Shown here: positions 19,101 to 26,158 of the stretch, one piece after another
Numbering within the stretch: the first letter of the stretch is position 1
Layout of the letters: each line of letters starts with the position of its first letter
NCBI GenBank assembly: GCA_029551395.1
Contig: JAKPFN010000020.1
Coordinates: 1-64,000 of the forward strand
Reading direction: 5' to 3'
Source of the DNA: Armatimonadota bacterium
GTDB taxonomy: Bacteria; Armatimonadota; UBA5829; DTLH01
Length of the DNA: 64,000 nt
Position numbers and translations under genes: made by a program
The notes under the pieces: model-generated
What the model saw: the letters and a program-made list of their open reading frames with translations, nothing else
Told to the model about the DNA's origin: nothing
Databases searched by the model: none

Positions 19101-19488
19101 GGGTTGGAACCAGATCGGATCGCCGTTCCTGAGTCCTACGGCGTTGGGAAATGCCAAGGTTAAATACCAGGGCAAGACTGTTACCTTGGATGAGGCCGCT
19201 GCCAATGGTTGGATCAGAAACTATGCGTGGATGTGGGATGCTAAGACCCAGTCTGCTGATAGACTGATCCATCCGACCAGACCAGATGCTTACAAGCGGA
19301 CAATTGATCCGTGGAGAGGTTACTGGATAAGGTCCTTTGTGAACTGCACACTGGTGCTTACAGCACCTGGTGGCACAGTCTCTGCACTGAGCTTGTCACC
19401 AGAAGAGGCAGGTCCTGGACTGGTACGTAGTAGCGCACTACCGGCGCTCGACGAACCGCCACCAGCACCTACAGGCGCTGGAAAATAG
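10117..19488 (+). CDS. giant (~3120 aa) secreted multi-repeat protein
   Basis: Open over 9.4 kb; signal-like MIGVCKRLSLIVVVVTLWLLCPAFA; about nine copies of a 'Y-D-xx-DPP ... H-YYF-A-DG' repeat; C-terminal module shared with the two upstream proteins. The ORF opens at 10066 but ATG 10117 has the better SD (GGAAGGAAG). Confidence 0.85.
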   Translation: MIGVCKRLSLIVVVVTLWLLCPAFAELEGEGVLPERGTVNSIYNLNVTYVPPSFGKLPDTEPWVTRELVVNRLNTPSPWRENPNYYMLQPDPEQQLTIEDLPAVDVIECEYVVPSGGGDLILEQHALGVKGVWADRWQRRNLLLEGRGDITGHIIPGDAYTNTGARHYFVSYYVAGTSKLRLSKFPLPSQMTVYRIPVEPGWRSIVINPEILKLDPDTAGLKTGGDITQNIFGLFDNEALKGNDYIANIDPTTGYIAIRGSTPGYTRWMYLAISTHAVDYLEYQGARSLPATYDPDTGEVTLSRPVDVVGDTVRVAYRALGRKSVTLGMTPVTDIRIITSVGMPTDGTNYAANKQFDGATGRVTFNPILPWGTRCLRAEYTAADIENIVPSDTLTYLEGGRPHPIVRPTDDQDQRYTTLQPDPSPSLQYVTVAHPGLYHGVSRIENEIVPYAGQGPGLALALAQGRPNLNGWVLNNEADDSADPPVAASPDYIVTQYPSVWVKEAFIMTADGPEDISNILGVTWLPDAAAPGGGHWVLSIPEDSKLDDSYQGAPIQITYWMPGTAQVLVFGPSPMPATVYPIELNGYSQPKYDQLRVNVNMLFLDEDTEGWRWRAQGLNDSSYNILGVYDRADLTGWNYFDAGRGSVVQDASNAAILKLNMTPAPWINTLYIKVSTYAIDGVFPDTGLGMPDFNDNRYPGAMNTLALADPWNAGLTHAAYNADVVTAWPLPDDDEDTPTEMHLTEIHLARPLDTAGQQVWVSHRVLLPNPAIFGDQPVPPSITPTRGPLMAVPLLSYWDPEANAPVEIQEGLIDQPPVWQAVLNPFDPDNWCPYGTRAFYEIRYHAGMCVSGIYTSATYAYGLGRWGLPNDYQPMYPAGMNVYRAAVSAGVNMSAYRQQPRYDMYDAEDAVMLRDPRLNPVDYAPNLVCNLDASPQTVSWIYVEATSPDVLGEEPDINESGAVSATIHSCNGGYGRHDTPTYGGVLGLDFLTNYPGQNWPVEFVGPDPLIAVPPSPIVPAAMTPDDGAGSTTFDFYVRYWNADNLPPLPWMDQWVDIWGGSTSGVVLFIDSADVLDLGEEHRNHSWRPFFMQPVDLADTDYTDGCDYMYRLQPCASPWVFDPDVTPWPPTPIFCNDYVSLMVGTYHYFFACSDDSLTFEEPDQFLLWYQVIGNVGDPWSDWGNRSPLQRVPFRSSNGLDPHVERYVLDDDLRPWMPRAFGRRYSAFGDDAQDPQDWQLFVDRYSRVPGNFEHGNELIYPWSSVNHPQVTVALQGFSSGRTDGLGRFYGTLQPFYRAVNPAIETPWTEDGFDWMGTRTETCGATKSTTLTFRVKYYQRDNQAPLWVKVFINNESLKVFNYDNGQRPTPENGGYVGYTMQPAEIQTTPGQSQKPPYNYTIGVDYEFKTQLPPGPHTYYFLANDGKQTALYPARPEDWNYPNNPIGEWWLPPNRGDCPFGFDNNYIPGPYVNNPCELSSPSVSPSTGTQGQQFVYRVLYKDKDGVPLEDGDPPVLPNGQRPYQAKIYIDTGTSKGIISADMVKEDPTANDYVNGVWYVFNTATLEDFSLAKGMRRYRFEFIDDWGRPTDLNDVVKGETTYYPASGGWIDGPNIGTQTPPTLRFGKVESTDGTSNGATLWKFSVNYKDLNNDPPKFVTVYIGLLGQDGQSITWDNGNMMQQADPGDVNYQDGCEFIFQTRLHEAANPGDPEPIYYYAFVASDGVALATWVAEDHPDPNARSESAGCLLKDVLTTEDYLTYSALRVPLVGTLQDQPTDAGILIDPMVWMHILGDNTRPVIISRLDEYVCKGIASQGSPKEVARYDAVHAGYLPNITEVIGVYLNEECTGIDYFHDDEGKPGKLEDGTIKLQRELPYGTPWVWIKYRHTKEDYHMVSAEPISETNLQVLRRTTPVNPHTAPEIYEIEAVFDPDGVNVWVGPDGITGTYDHATGQITLPRPLAQYMSCDVKYKMPKYTINRWTGEFTFYKTQRPEDIFLADYFFATRHDSPIGTNQPPSLLNPKLTPMVGGAASDIIYSIEYKETEGPNGQPPAYVRAVIDGVEYNMTPIVQGVPSYRSGVTFRTTRKLSSGAHNYYFVASDGVGQVILPPPDPATGRVTPYLGPWINDGPRLGDGTVDPNPSPGSISTQQPVEYVVTFSDPDNDPPALYTPFAGRSDVSDAIRNLAVPGPILFVDNPTSVWRAGTIAELIEDSAQPGKYRSIRVLGEDGQPANYLADELAGKLLQVMSGNLMGRVYLIANNTSDQIKLMVDNLVDEGVTQDTIFTIAALTMYKSDPSQQNYAAGVQYKLNVPRLLEGQHKYHFEATSVMNPPSWVGLPWSSRTKSDPYRYPGSGELSGPNVSVQPPPTNHGPVLSLNTAQGEVPISPASGKSSDTYDFFIRYRDPDGDPPRYHDGVLGSIRVVFNDGSYAADLMPVVPEDLNNPNFYSTGRLFTVRANGLPEGNHKFHFEASDGWVKARWPEAAQGIDPTINDPEVVVNSKATLTDITITPPHGDTNTVFNISVKYTDVNGDPPQKITVNGQQVDNVWVEFGGSTANKIYLTRDTNYGSNYAAGVVYKGSKAGLTPGSWTTTFKSKDSLGEQTTVVGPVIQVSSNQNACVLSSPKVYNASKPSDINANATGGTTHTYKYEVTYTDADGDMPVIQQNGSTIEGLKLYIDGKLEAIVTVREPSAYLENGMPDYTKPVVYKYTKQGSTFTAGQHSYYFEARDGISTDAHLVRSVETAGPTILAATISLERKTYDAATGTWVDREPRLGEKVRITGVLNESPNKPIEGGQKFHITVAKPDGSSMTLNLTGTTTETTTSKINSFSFDIAESDIMINKTWTITARWDGNSDYTTAVTGDIKLDVKGPTRVLAVSDISDPLSTPVVDMVCMPLTAPNGDAGALFGYDRARSMQIVRWDPEQRTYLWYGDTYFPPLGPGNAVWVLPNSLYPKEALDPNNLPSVVDPATDSINPAREYRLYKPFGRLWQQRTDCEIALKQGWNQIGSPFLSPTALGNAKVKYQGKTVTLDEAAANGWIRNYAWMWDAKTQSADRLIHPTRPDAYKRTIDPWRGYWIRSFVNCTLVLTAPGGTVSALSLSPEEAGPGLVRSSALPALDEPPPAPTGAGK
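13200..18310 (+). repeat. intragenic tandem protein repeat region of the giant protein (about 9 units)
   Basis: Recurring YKDLNNDPPKFVTVYI / FSDPDNDPPALY / YRDPDGDPPRYHD / YTDVNGDPPQKI / YTDADGDMPVI, each followed by H-x-Y/F-Y/H-F-x-A-x-D-G (e.g. AHNYYFVASDG, NHKFHFEASDG, QHSYYFEARDG). Confidence 0.8.
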
Positions 19489-19500
19489 CTGACAAGACTG

Positions 19501-19525
19501 CCGGGTACCTGCAAAAGGTGCCCGG
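19501..19525 (+). terminator. intergenic stem-loop downstream of the giant gene
   Basis: CCGGGTACCT / AGGTGCCCGG, 10-bp stem with one G.T wobble; no clear T-tract. Confidence 0.55.
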
Positions 19526-19566
19526 TAGCTTAAACAGCCTAACCTGACTAGAGGAGAGTTTTATTT

Positions 19567-20370
19567 ATGCGTAGGTTTAGACAGACCCGCTTGGCATCAT
19601 ACATAGCGTTATTACTTATCGTTGCAATGTATGTAGCCCCGGTTGCCAATGCTGCAAAAGCTAAGAATGCCGTAGTGGTTCCGGCGAAAACAGTTGTTGT
19701 TTTCCCGTTCGATGATGCGGCCCAGATTGCTGTTGAGACCTTGTCACAGGACCTTGCCAGCAAGATCCAGTCGAACCTGAGCGCTACAGGTGTGTATCGA
19801 GCGATTGCATTCTCAGAGCAGCTTCCACCGATCAAGCGAGCAGTTAAGGAGCTTGTACTTCGTCCGAATGACCTGAAAGGGCCGTTTGGTACTGAAGAAG
19901 AGCAAATTGCAAGTGCTATTAAAGTAGCTCGCGAGATGGCTGCCGATTATGTACTCGTTGGATCGATCGATGACGTAACAGTCGATACCGAAAACAACAA
20001 GGCTGAGGTAACACTTACCGCGGTTCTGGCTAATGGTTCTACTGGGGAAGCTGCTCAATCCGTCGCTGTGACTGGTGCAGCTTCAGCGAATACAGATCAG
20101 ACTACTGAGGATGAGTTGATCACATTGGCGGCGCAAGATGCAGTTGCCAAAATGATCAAACAGATATCCCCTGATACCGAGCAGCAAGTCACAACAACGA
20201 CTAAGCCTGTAGTGACCGAGAAGAGAAAGAAATCAAGCACTCTTCGCAAACTGCTCATTCCGATTCTTCTAGGTGTCGCCGTCGGATTGCTTGCTACAAG
20301 CAATGATGATAACAATAACAGTGGTGGTACCATCGAAGACCCTGATAATCCGCCAGATTCCCCATTCTAA
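19567..20370 (+). CDS. CsgG-like/ABD-domain secreted protein with C-terminal TM segment
   Basis: Signal-like N-terminus; KTVVVFPFDDAAQ...LASKIQSNLSATGVYRAIAFSEQLP...AADYVLVGSIDDV; C-terminal LRKLLIPILLGVAVGLLATSNDDNNN. GAGGAGAG SD. Confidence 0.62.
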   Translation: MRRFRQTRLASYIALLLIVAMYVAPVANAAKAKNAVVVPAKTVVVFPFDDAAQIAVETLSQDLASKIQSNLSATGVYRAIAFSEQLPPIKRAVKELVLRPNDLKGPFGTEEEQIASAIKVAREMAADYVLVGSIDDVTVDTENNKAEVTLTAVLANGSTGEAAQSVAVTGAASANTDQTTEDELITLAAQDAVAKMIKQISPDTEQQVTTTTKPVVTEKRKKSSTLRKLLIPILLGVAVGLLATSNDDNNNSGGTIEDPDNPPDSPF

Positions 20371-20402
20371 AACGGATCGATCTGAAGGATAAGAGGATTT
20401 AT

Positions 20403-20430
20403 ACAGCGTGCTCTCTTAAGAGCACGCTGT
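20403..20430 (+). terminator. perfect 12-bp stem-loop after the second CsgG-like gene
   Basis: ACAGCGTGCTCT-CTTA-AGAGCACGCTGT. Confidence 0.65.
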
Positions 20431-20492
20431 ACTCACATTTCTATATGTTTGCTTGTTTGACTGTGTTTACTGCAGAGCTTACACTTTAATAT

Positions 20493-22439
20493 ATGCGAAG
20501 GATTGCGTACCTCATTGCAACAATAATGCTCATCCTGCCGCCGATACAAGCAATATCGGCTGGTCCGGCTACCAGTGTGTTTTTAGATGCAAAACCGGAC
20601 TATTTACCGGCAGATGGCAAGAGCATCGCCACTATCAGCGCTGAAATCAGAGATTCTTCCGGCAATTTAGTCCCTGATGGAACTATGGTCAGCTTCTCAA
20701 CAAGCCTTGGGACTATCCAAAACACTGTCACAACCACTGCCGGAGTCGCCCGCGCTCGTCTGACAAGTGGAACTGTCCCAGGAACTGCTACTGTTTCAGC
20801 TTGGGTAACTCAAGGTGGTGCTGCAGGCACCATAGAAGTTGAATTACTGGAACCAGGGATGGAAGTCCCTCGGCAATCCTTCATCACTATCGCTTCAGAT
20901 GATTACCTGGTATACGAACCTTCTCAAATGATTGTTTATGCTGATGGTAATGTATCTGTTGCACACCGTGGATTATTAATCAAAGCCGATCAAGTCCAAT
21001 TTGACCTTCAGCGTGATGAAATTATCTGCAGGCGGCGTACATCCGGTGATCCTATTGTCATGGAACGTGGAGATAAGAAGCTGGAAGCCAGCCTGCTTTA
21101 TTATGTTACACATGATATGAAGGGCAAAGCCATTGTAGAAGGTCAATCTGGAAGTATGGAACGCATAAGTGTGCGCGGTGCGGATCTGGTTATGGAACCG
21201 GATCAGGAAGCGACTCCTGAGAGCTTCTTCGACTTTACTGATTTGACGGAGAGTCCGATTCTTATCAAAGCTTCGAGCATTACAATCAAACCTGGAGATG
21301 AAATTCAATTCAGGCATGCTCGGATCTATGTTGATGGCAAAAAAGTCTTATCGGTGCCGCTGCATGTAATGGCGCTGGATAGTTCTACTGCTGACGCATC
21401 GAGATATATCGGCTGGGGAACCAATGGACTCCGCATCGATCTTCCGTTCTATTATTCATTATCGCCAAGTTCGACTGGGTCACTCCATCTGAGACGCGGT
21501 CAGCAAGCAGGGTGGGGGTTTTACTCATCTAACTCCGGTTGGTCTTTAGACTTGATGCAGCAGTATACAACTACCGGAGGAGCCGAAGGCACATTCGCTC
21601 TGAACAGGTTATCTAAAAACGATTGGGGAGCACACTGGCAACACAGCCAGGAGTTTGATTCAGGAAGCCGTATCTACAGTTACCTGGAATTCCCTGCGCA
21701 CACGGACCTTTTCGGGACGATGAGCTACTCAAAACCATTGAACAAAGGCAGTTTGGGCATCAATGTATATGGGAGCAAGTATAAAGGTCAGTCTGCTGAT
21801 GTAACCACTGATGTCTACTTGCAAAGTGCTCCTAAACCTATAGCCAGCGGGGCAGCAAGCTACCTGCTCATGGGAAGAGCCTCATATATCAGCAGCGGTA
21901 TTACAGACTCAGGGCTGGGTACAGGCTTGCAGATGCAGATTTTTGGTAGACCGGTCTCGCTCGGAAAGAGTACTAATCTTCTCGGTTCTGTGTCATTCGG
22001 GCATGATTGGGGCAGTGCACGTTCCGGTCTGACGCTTCTTGCGAATACATCCCTCAATCACAGACTGGGAGAGAACGGCAAGCTGGGCAATCTGGGACTT
22101 GTATATTCCTATACACGTGATCCTGGCTACCTTGGACTATATGGCAGGCATAGGCTGAGCGCTAACTTCATATATAATCCATCGCCAAAGTGGCGATTAC
22201 ACGCCTTCAGTACCCGCACGCTGGATGCTTCTATGTCCAGCACCTTTGCTGATATTTCCTATCAGTTCAAACCTGGTTGGAGGCTCAATTTACTCCAGAC
22301 CATTCAGAAGTTCAGCACCTACGACTACTCTGACACGGAAATAGCCATCGGTAAAGAGATCCATGACCATGAACTAATGCTGGTTTGGTCCAAGTCCAGA
22401 AATAAATTGCGGTTGGAAGTGTCAGCAGCCCGGTTCTAA
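20493..22439 (+). CDS. Big_1 (invasin-like Ig) domain fused to OstA/LptD-like outer-membrane beta-barrel protein
   Basis: N-terminal AKPDYLPADGKSIATISAEIRDSSGNLVPDGTMVSFSTSLGTI is a Big_1 pattern; MIVYADGNVSVAHRGLLIKADQVQFDLQRDEI is OstA-like; C-terminal barrel-like alternating strands. Confidence 0.72.
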   Translation: MRRIAYLIATIMLILPPIQAISAGPATSVFLDAKPDYLPADGKSIATISAEIRDSSGNLVPDGTMVSFSTSLGTIQNTVTTTAGVARARLTSGTVPGTATVSAWVTQGGAAGTIEVELLEPGMEVPRQSFITIASDDYLVYEPSQMIVYADGNVSVAHRGLLIKADQVQFDLQRDEIICRRRTSGDPIVMERGDKKLEASLLYYVTHDMKGKAIVEGQSGSMERISVRGADLVMEPDQEATPESFFDFTDLTESPILIKASSITIKPGDEIQFRHARIYVDGKKVLSVPLHVMALDSSTADASRYIGWGTNGLRIDLPFYYSLSPSSTGSLHLRRGQQAGWGFYSSNSGWSLDLMQQYTTTGGAEGTFALNRLSKNDWGAHWQHSQEFDSGSRIYSYLEFPAHTDLFGTMSYSKPLNKGSLGINVYGSKYKGQSADVTTDVYLQSAPKPIASGAASYLLMGRASYISSGITDSGLGTGLQMQIFGRPVSLGKSTNLLGSVSFGHDWGSARSGLTLLANTSLNHRLGENGKLGNLGLVYSYTRDPGYLGLYGRHRLSANFIYNPSPKWRLHAFSTRTLDASMSSTFADISYQFKPGWRLNLLQTIQKFSTYDYSDTEIAIGKEIHDHELMLVWSKSRNKLRLEVSAARF

Positions 22440-25063
22440 CCGATCACTACCATACTCTGCTCCGGTGTAACTGTAATTGCGTTTTTGAAGCTGATTATGG
22501 TCTTACCGGAAGATTCCGGCAGGTCAAAGTTTATATGATTATCTCCTAATATAACCTGCAGCTTCTCAGCACCTTCAAACAACTCCGGCAGAACGAGTGA
22601 GCGTATAGTCAATTCACCATCTTCTATCACTATTCCTGCTGAAAGGCCTTCAATGCTGTTATCCTGCCAGTACCTGCCCCATGCATCGGGAGTAAAGAAT
22701 GGGTATTCACAGACCGGCTGCGAGATTGCTGGTCTGAACGCCAACCGGCCTGTTATCTTGTCCCACTGGAAGCCTGAAAGAGCGTTTATAAGTGTCCATG
22801 AGGACATTGCTCTGTAGTAATGGCCGCCGCACTCTACATGGTTCCAGTATCTGCCTGCTCTAAGATAGCGGTCATGGATATCCTCAACAATCGCCAGCCC
22901 TTCGGCAACCATTCCGTAGTAGATCAGGAGATCGGCTACTGTATATTCGATACCGGTCCAGGGCGCTTCAGCCTGGAAGTTGTCCGATGCAGCAATCAAC
23001 GGCTTCTTTCCAGAGGGGTACGATGCATTGATCAATCCCTCACCTTTTCGGAAATTCCACTTGATGATACTCTCAAGCGCTTTCCTGATGCGGTTATGAG
23101 GTAAAATCGACTCCCATCCGCAGGCTGAAGCAAACCAGTCACCGCTCATCTGGTCGCTCATACAGCATTCATCGATCTCACCATTATTCCGCCACAGGAT
23201 GTAGTAGTCGCCGTTCCAGAGTTTGCTTTCAAAGCTGACTAGTCCTTTTTCGTAGATCGAGTCCCATTTAGCTGCCCGAGTCGAATCTCCGATTTCCTTA
23301 GCCAGTTTCGACGCTGCTTTCAAAGCTCCGAGCCACAGGCTGGCAATGTAGGACGGGCATCCTGTGAAGTCCCAGCAGTCATACGTGTTTCGGCGTGTAT
23401 CTGTATCTGGCAATCCGTCACCATCCGTATCCAGTTGCTCAGTGTTGTCCATGGCTAGGACAATATGCGGCCATAGTGTTTCCAGATACTGCCTGTCGCC
23501 AGTCCATTGGAAGTCTCGTGCTGCAAGCATCACAAACTGCTGGTTCATATCTACCCTGTCAAATCCATCGTCTACTTTACTGAAGTCCGGCGAGAAAAAG
23601 TGGTGGACTCGGCCGTCTTCCCGTTGGAACGCAGCTCCATGCATCATCTGAATCTTCTGCAGGTCAGGGAAAAGCGAGATAATTGGAAACGACCCCTGAT
23701 AGGTTATGTCAGTTGTGTGGAACCCGCAGCATCCAAGCCCTTCCCAAACTCCAAAAAGCCCTGTTTTTGTCCACCAGGTGCATTTAGTGAGCGTGGATAA
23801 CTGAGATGTTACTGCATCTGCTGCGGAATCGGGCAGGCTGGATGAGTATATTGCTTCCGGCAGCGCAAGTGTCTTCGCCTTTAGATAAGCGTAATTGTCC
23901 AGTAGGTAGGTCGCTACATCAAAGGAATTGCCAAACCAGTTTTCATAAGCATGACCGATATTGTTGTCAGTCGGAGTTATATGATTGGGAAAGAACCACG
24001 TCACAGTGAAGAGTGAGCCACTTTCAGCATAAGGGTCAATGTCCAGCTTGCTGCATAACGCTGCCAAGCCCCATTCAGCCTGCTCGTTTGTGAGTTCTGT
24101 CAGGTTAGAGGCGATGTCTTCCAGAAATTCCGGTGAATCAGCAATCTTAGCGTCTACTTTGATGACCTGCTGATACTTGTCATAGATAAACGAATGCTGA
24201 AGGATATCTGATTTTATCTGATTGCGCTGGTCTGCGGTGAGTTTGGCTGCATCGAAGTCTGATGGAAGCTCCGGCTGAGTCTGTGCGTCGAGATTCGGCA
24301 GCGTTCCAGTCTCTTTGAACTGATGTAAGAACGAATGAGTCCTGATACCGAACTTGTTCTTACGGAATGTAAATGGTTTGCGTTCTTTAAGGAAAGCGCC
24401 GGTGATGTAGCTTATCTTACCACCGATGGCAGCAAATGTCATATCTCCGGTTGAGCATTGTTCCGGTGCAAGCCCATCTGCCCCGAGAGTGATTAATCGC
24501 GCTTCTCCAATGCCAGAGAACCTGTTATGTGGCCTTTGGCCTTTCTGGTTATATCCTGAAGCGTTGCGGATCATCCCAAGTATCGATACTTCAACCGGCA
24601 AACTTGATTTATTGGTTACTGTAAAGTCGATATAGAAGCCCGGAGTGCCTGAGTTTCGGCTGTCCAATGGTATGAATGGAGAGAAGACCAGTGCAGTCAC
24701 ATCGACAGGCAAATCAGAGTCTTCATAAGTAAGTCTGGCTATCGGAAACTCTCCCTGGAACCGGATACTTGATACAGACCTGATCCATGAGAGGCTGTAG
24801 AGGTCATGGATCCTTTCATCTAACGCAAGATACCTCAACATAGTTCTGCCATCTTCGGTGCGGACACGGATGATAAATAGCAGGTCATCGGGTTCCATCG
24901 GTATCTTTCCATTGCAACAAGGGCTTCCAGGGTTCCACGGGCTGTTGTTGAATATCTGCCACTCGTGAAAAAGACCATCGGGACGGATTTCAACGGAACC
25001 TGTGCCTATTCCGCCAAGCGGAATGCCTGAATTGTGCCTGATTTGTTGGTTTATGACTGCCAT
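22436..25063 (-). CDS. GH116 family glucosylceramidase-like beta-glucosidase
   Basis: N-terminal SGIPLGGIGTGSVEIRPDGLFHEWQIFNNSPW; ...DTDGDGLPDTDTRRNTYDCWDFTGCPSYIASLWLGALKA is characteristic of GH116. Confidence 0.9.
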   Translation of the reverse strand: MAVINQQIRHNSGIPLGGIGTGSVEIRPDGLFHEWQIFNNSPWNPGSPCCNGKIPMEPDDLLFIIRVRTEDGRTMLRYLALDERIHDLYSLSWIRSVSSIRFQGEFPIARLTYEDSDLPVDVTALVFSPFIPLDSRNSGTPGFYIDFTVTNKSSLPVEVSILGMIRNASGYNQKGQRPHNRFSGIGEARLITLGADGLAPEQCSTGDMTFAAIGGKISYITGAFLKERKPFTFRKNKFGIRTHSFLHQFKETGTLPNLDAQTQPELPSDFDAAKLTADQRNQIKSDILQHSFIYDKYQQVIKVDAKIADSPEFLEDIASNLTELTNEQAEWGLAALCSKLDIDPYAESGSLFTVTWFFPNHITPTDNNIGHAYENWFGNSFDVATYLLDNYAYLKAKTLALPEAIYSSSLPDSAADAVTSQLSTLTKCTWWTKTGLFGVWEGLGCCGFHTTDITYQGSFPIISLFPDLQKIQMMHGAAFQREDGRVHHFFSPDFSKVDDGFDRVDMNQQFVMLAARDFQWTGDRQYLETLWPHIVLAMDNTEQLDTDGDGLPDTDTRRNTYDCWDFTGCPSYIASLWLGALKAASKLAKEIGDSTRAAKWDSIYEKGLVSFESKLWNGDYYILWRNNGEIDECCMSDQMSGDWFASACGWESILPHNRIRKALESIIKWNFRKGEGLINASYPSGKKPLIAASDNFQAEAPWTGIEYTVADLLIYYGMVAEGLAIVEDIHDRYLRAGRYWNHVECGGHYYRAMSSWTLINALSGFQWDKITGRLAFRPAISQPVCEYPFFTPDAWGRYWQDNSIEGLSAGIVIEDGELTIRSLVLPELFEGAEKLQVILGDNHINFDLPESSGKTIISFKNAITVTPEQSMVVIG

Positions 25064-25151
25064 AATCTACACTCCGGTTGAGTACTTGATACGGTCTATT
25101 ATATAGCTTCTTTTCAGAGGTTGTCTCCTAAAAAAGATGGATTAGCAGGTG

Positions 25152-25181
25152 CTGACAAGCTTATACGGTTATGTGTATACT
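25152..25181 (+). promoter_or_regulatory. candidate sigma70-type promoter for the ROK kinase gene
   Basis: CTGACA - 18 nt - TATACT, with the ATG only ~12 nt after the -10. Confidence 0.55.
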
Positions 25182-25192
25182 AGACAAGAACT

Positions 25193-26158
25193 ATGAAGCA
25201 TAGGTTGATCATTGGCTTTGATATTGGAGGCACTAAGTCCTCGGTTATACTGGCAACTTCTGCTGGTGAGATTATCGGAAGGATCAGCGCGCCTACGGAA
25301 ATACCCGAAGGGCCGCTTGTTACCGTCAACAGGTTGATAAACGATGCCCGCAAGTTGATGGAACAGCATAATCTATCCAAAGAGGATGTTGCAGGTGTTG
25401 GAATCTGCTGCGGCGGCCCGTTGGACAGAGAAACCGGCATCATCCTTGGTCCTCCAAATGCTCCAGGATGGGATTATGTGCCTGTCGTAAGCCTGACAAC
25501 AGATGCGCTTGGCATCCCGGCAGTGCTTGAAAACGATGCAGACTGTATCGCACTTGCTGAGTTCTACTTCGGTGCTGGCAAAGGAAAGAAGAATGTTGTT
25601 GCGTTCACATGGGGCACTGGTGTTGGTTCAGGGATAGTGATAAACGGCCGGCTTTACAGCGGAACAAAGGGAATGGCAGGCGAGATAGGTCATGTTACCT
25701 ATTTGTCAGGTGGACGACCGTGCGGATGCGGGAAATTGGGTTGCATAGAGGCTTATGCTTCTGGATCGTCGATTGCCCGCATGGCCGCAGAGCAGGTGCA
25801 AGCAGGTAGAGCGTCCAGCCTGTCAGGAAAAGACCTTGTTGACACTCAATCCGTCTGTGATGCTGCAAGGGCAGGGGATGAACTGGCCCTGGAAGTCCTT
25901 AAAGTAGCAGCACGGGCAATGGGCCGCGCTGTCTCTATTGCCGCGCATGTTCTTAACCCCGAAGTGATAGCACTTGGCACAATGGCCGTCAAAGCAGGTG
26001 ATCTACTGATGCCTGAGGTATTGAACGTTGTTGAAGCCGAGGTATGGCCGCAGATAAGGGAGACTCTTGAGATAGTCCCATCACCTCTAGGTGACAGGAT
26101 TCAGGATTTGGCTGCCATTTCAGCATTTTTAGGCCGGTCACTGCCCGAATTTGAATAA
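25193..26158 (+). CDS. ROK family kinase (glucokinase-like)
   Basis: GFDIGGTKSSVILA; ENDADCIALAEFYFGAGKG; GEIGHVTYLSGGRPCGCGKLGCIEAYAS zinc-binding ROK motif. Confidence 0.93.
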   Translation: MKHRLIIGFDIGGTKSSVILATSAGEIIGRISAPTEIPEGPLVTVNRLINDARKLMEQHNLSKEDVAGVGICCGGPLDRETGIILGPPNAPGWDYVPVVSLTTDALGIPAVLENDADCIALAEFYFGAGKGKKNVVAFTWGTGVGSGIVINGRLYSGTKGMAGEIGHVTYLSGGRPCGCGKLGCIEAYASGSSIARMAAEQVQAGRASSLSGKDLVDTQSVCDAARAGDELALEVLKVAARAMGRAVSIAAHVLNPEVIALGTMAVKAGDLLMPEVLNVVEAEVWPQIRETLEIVPSPLGDRIQDLAAISAFLGRSLPEFE

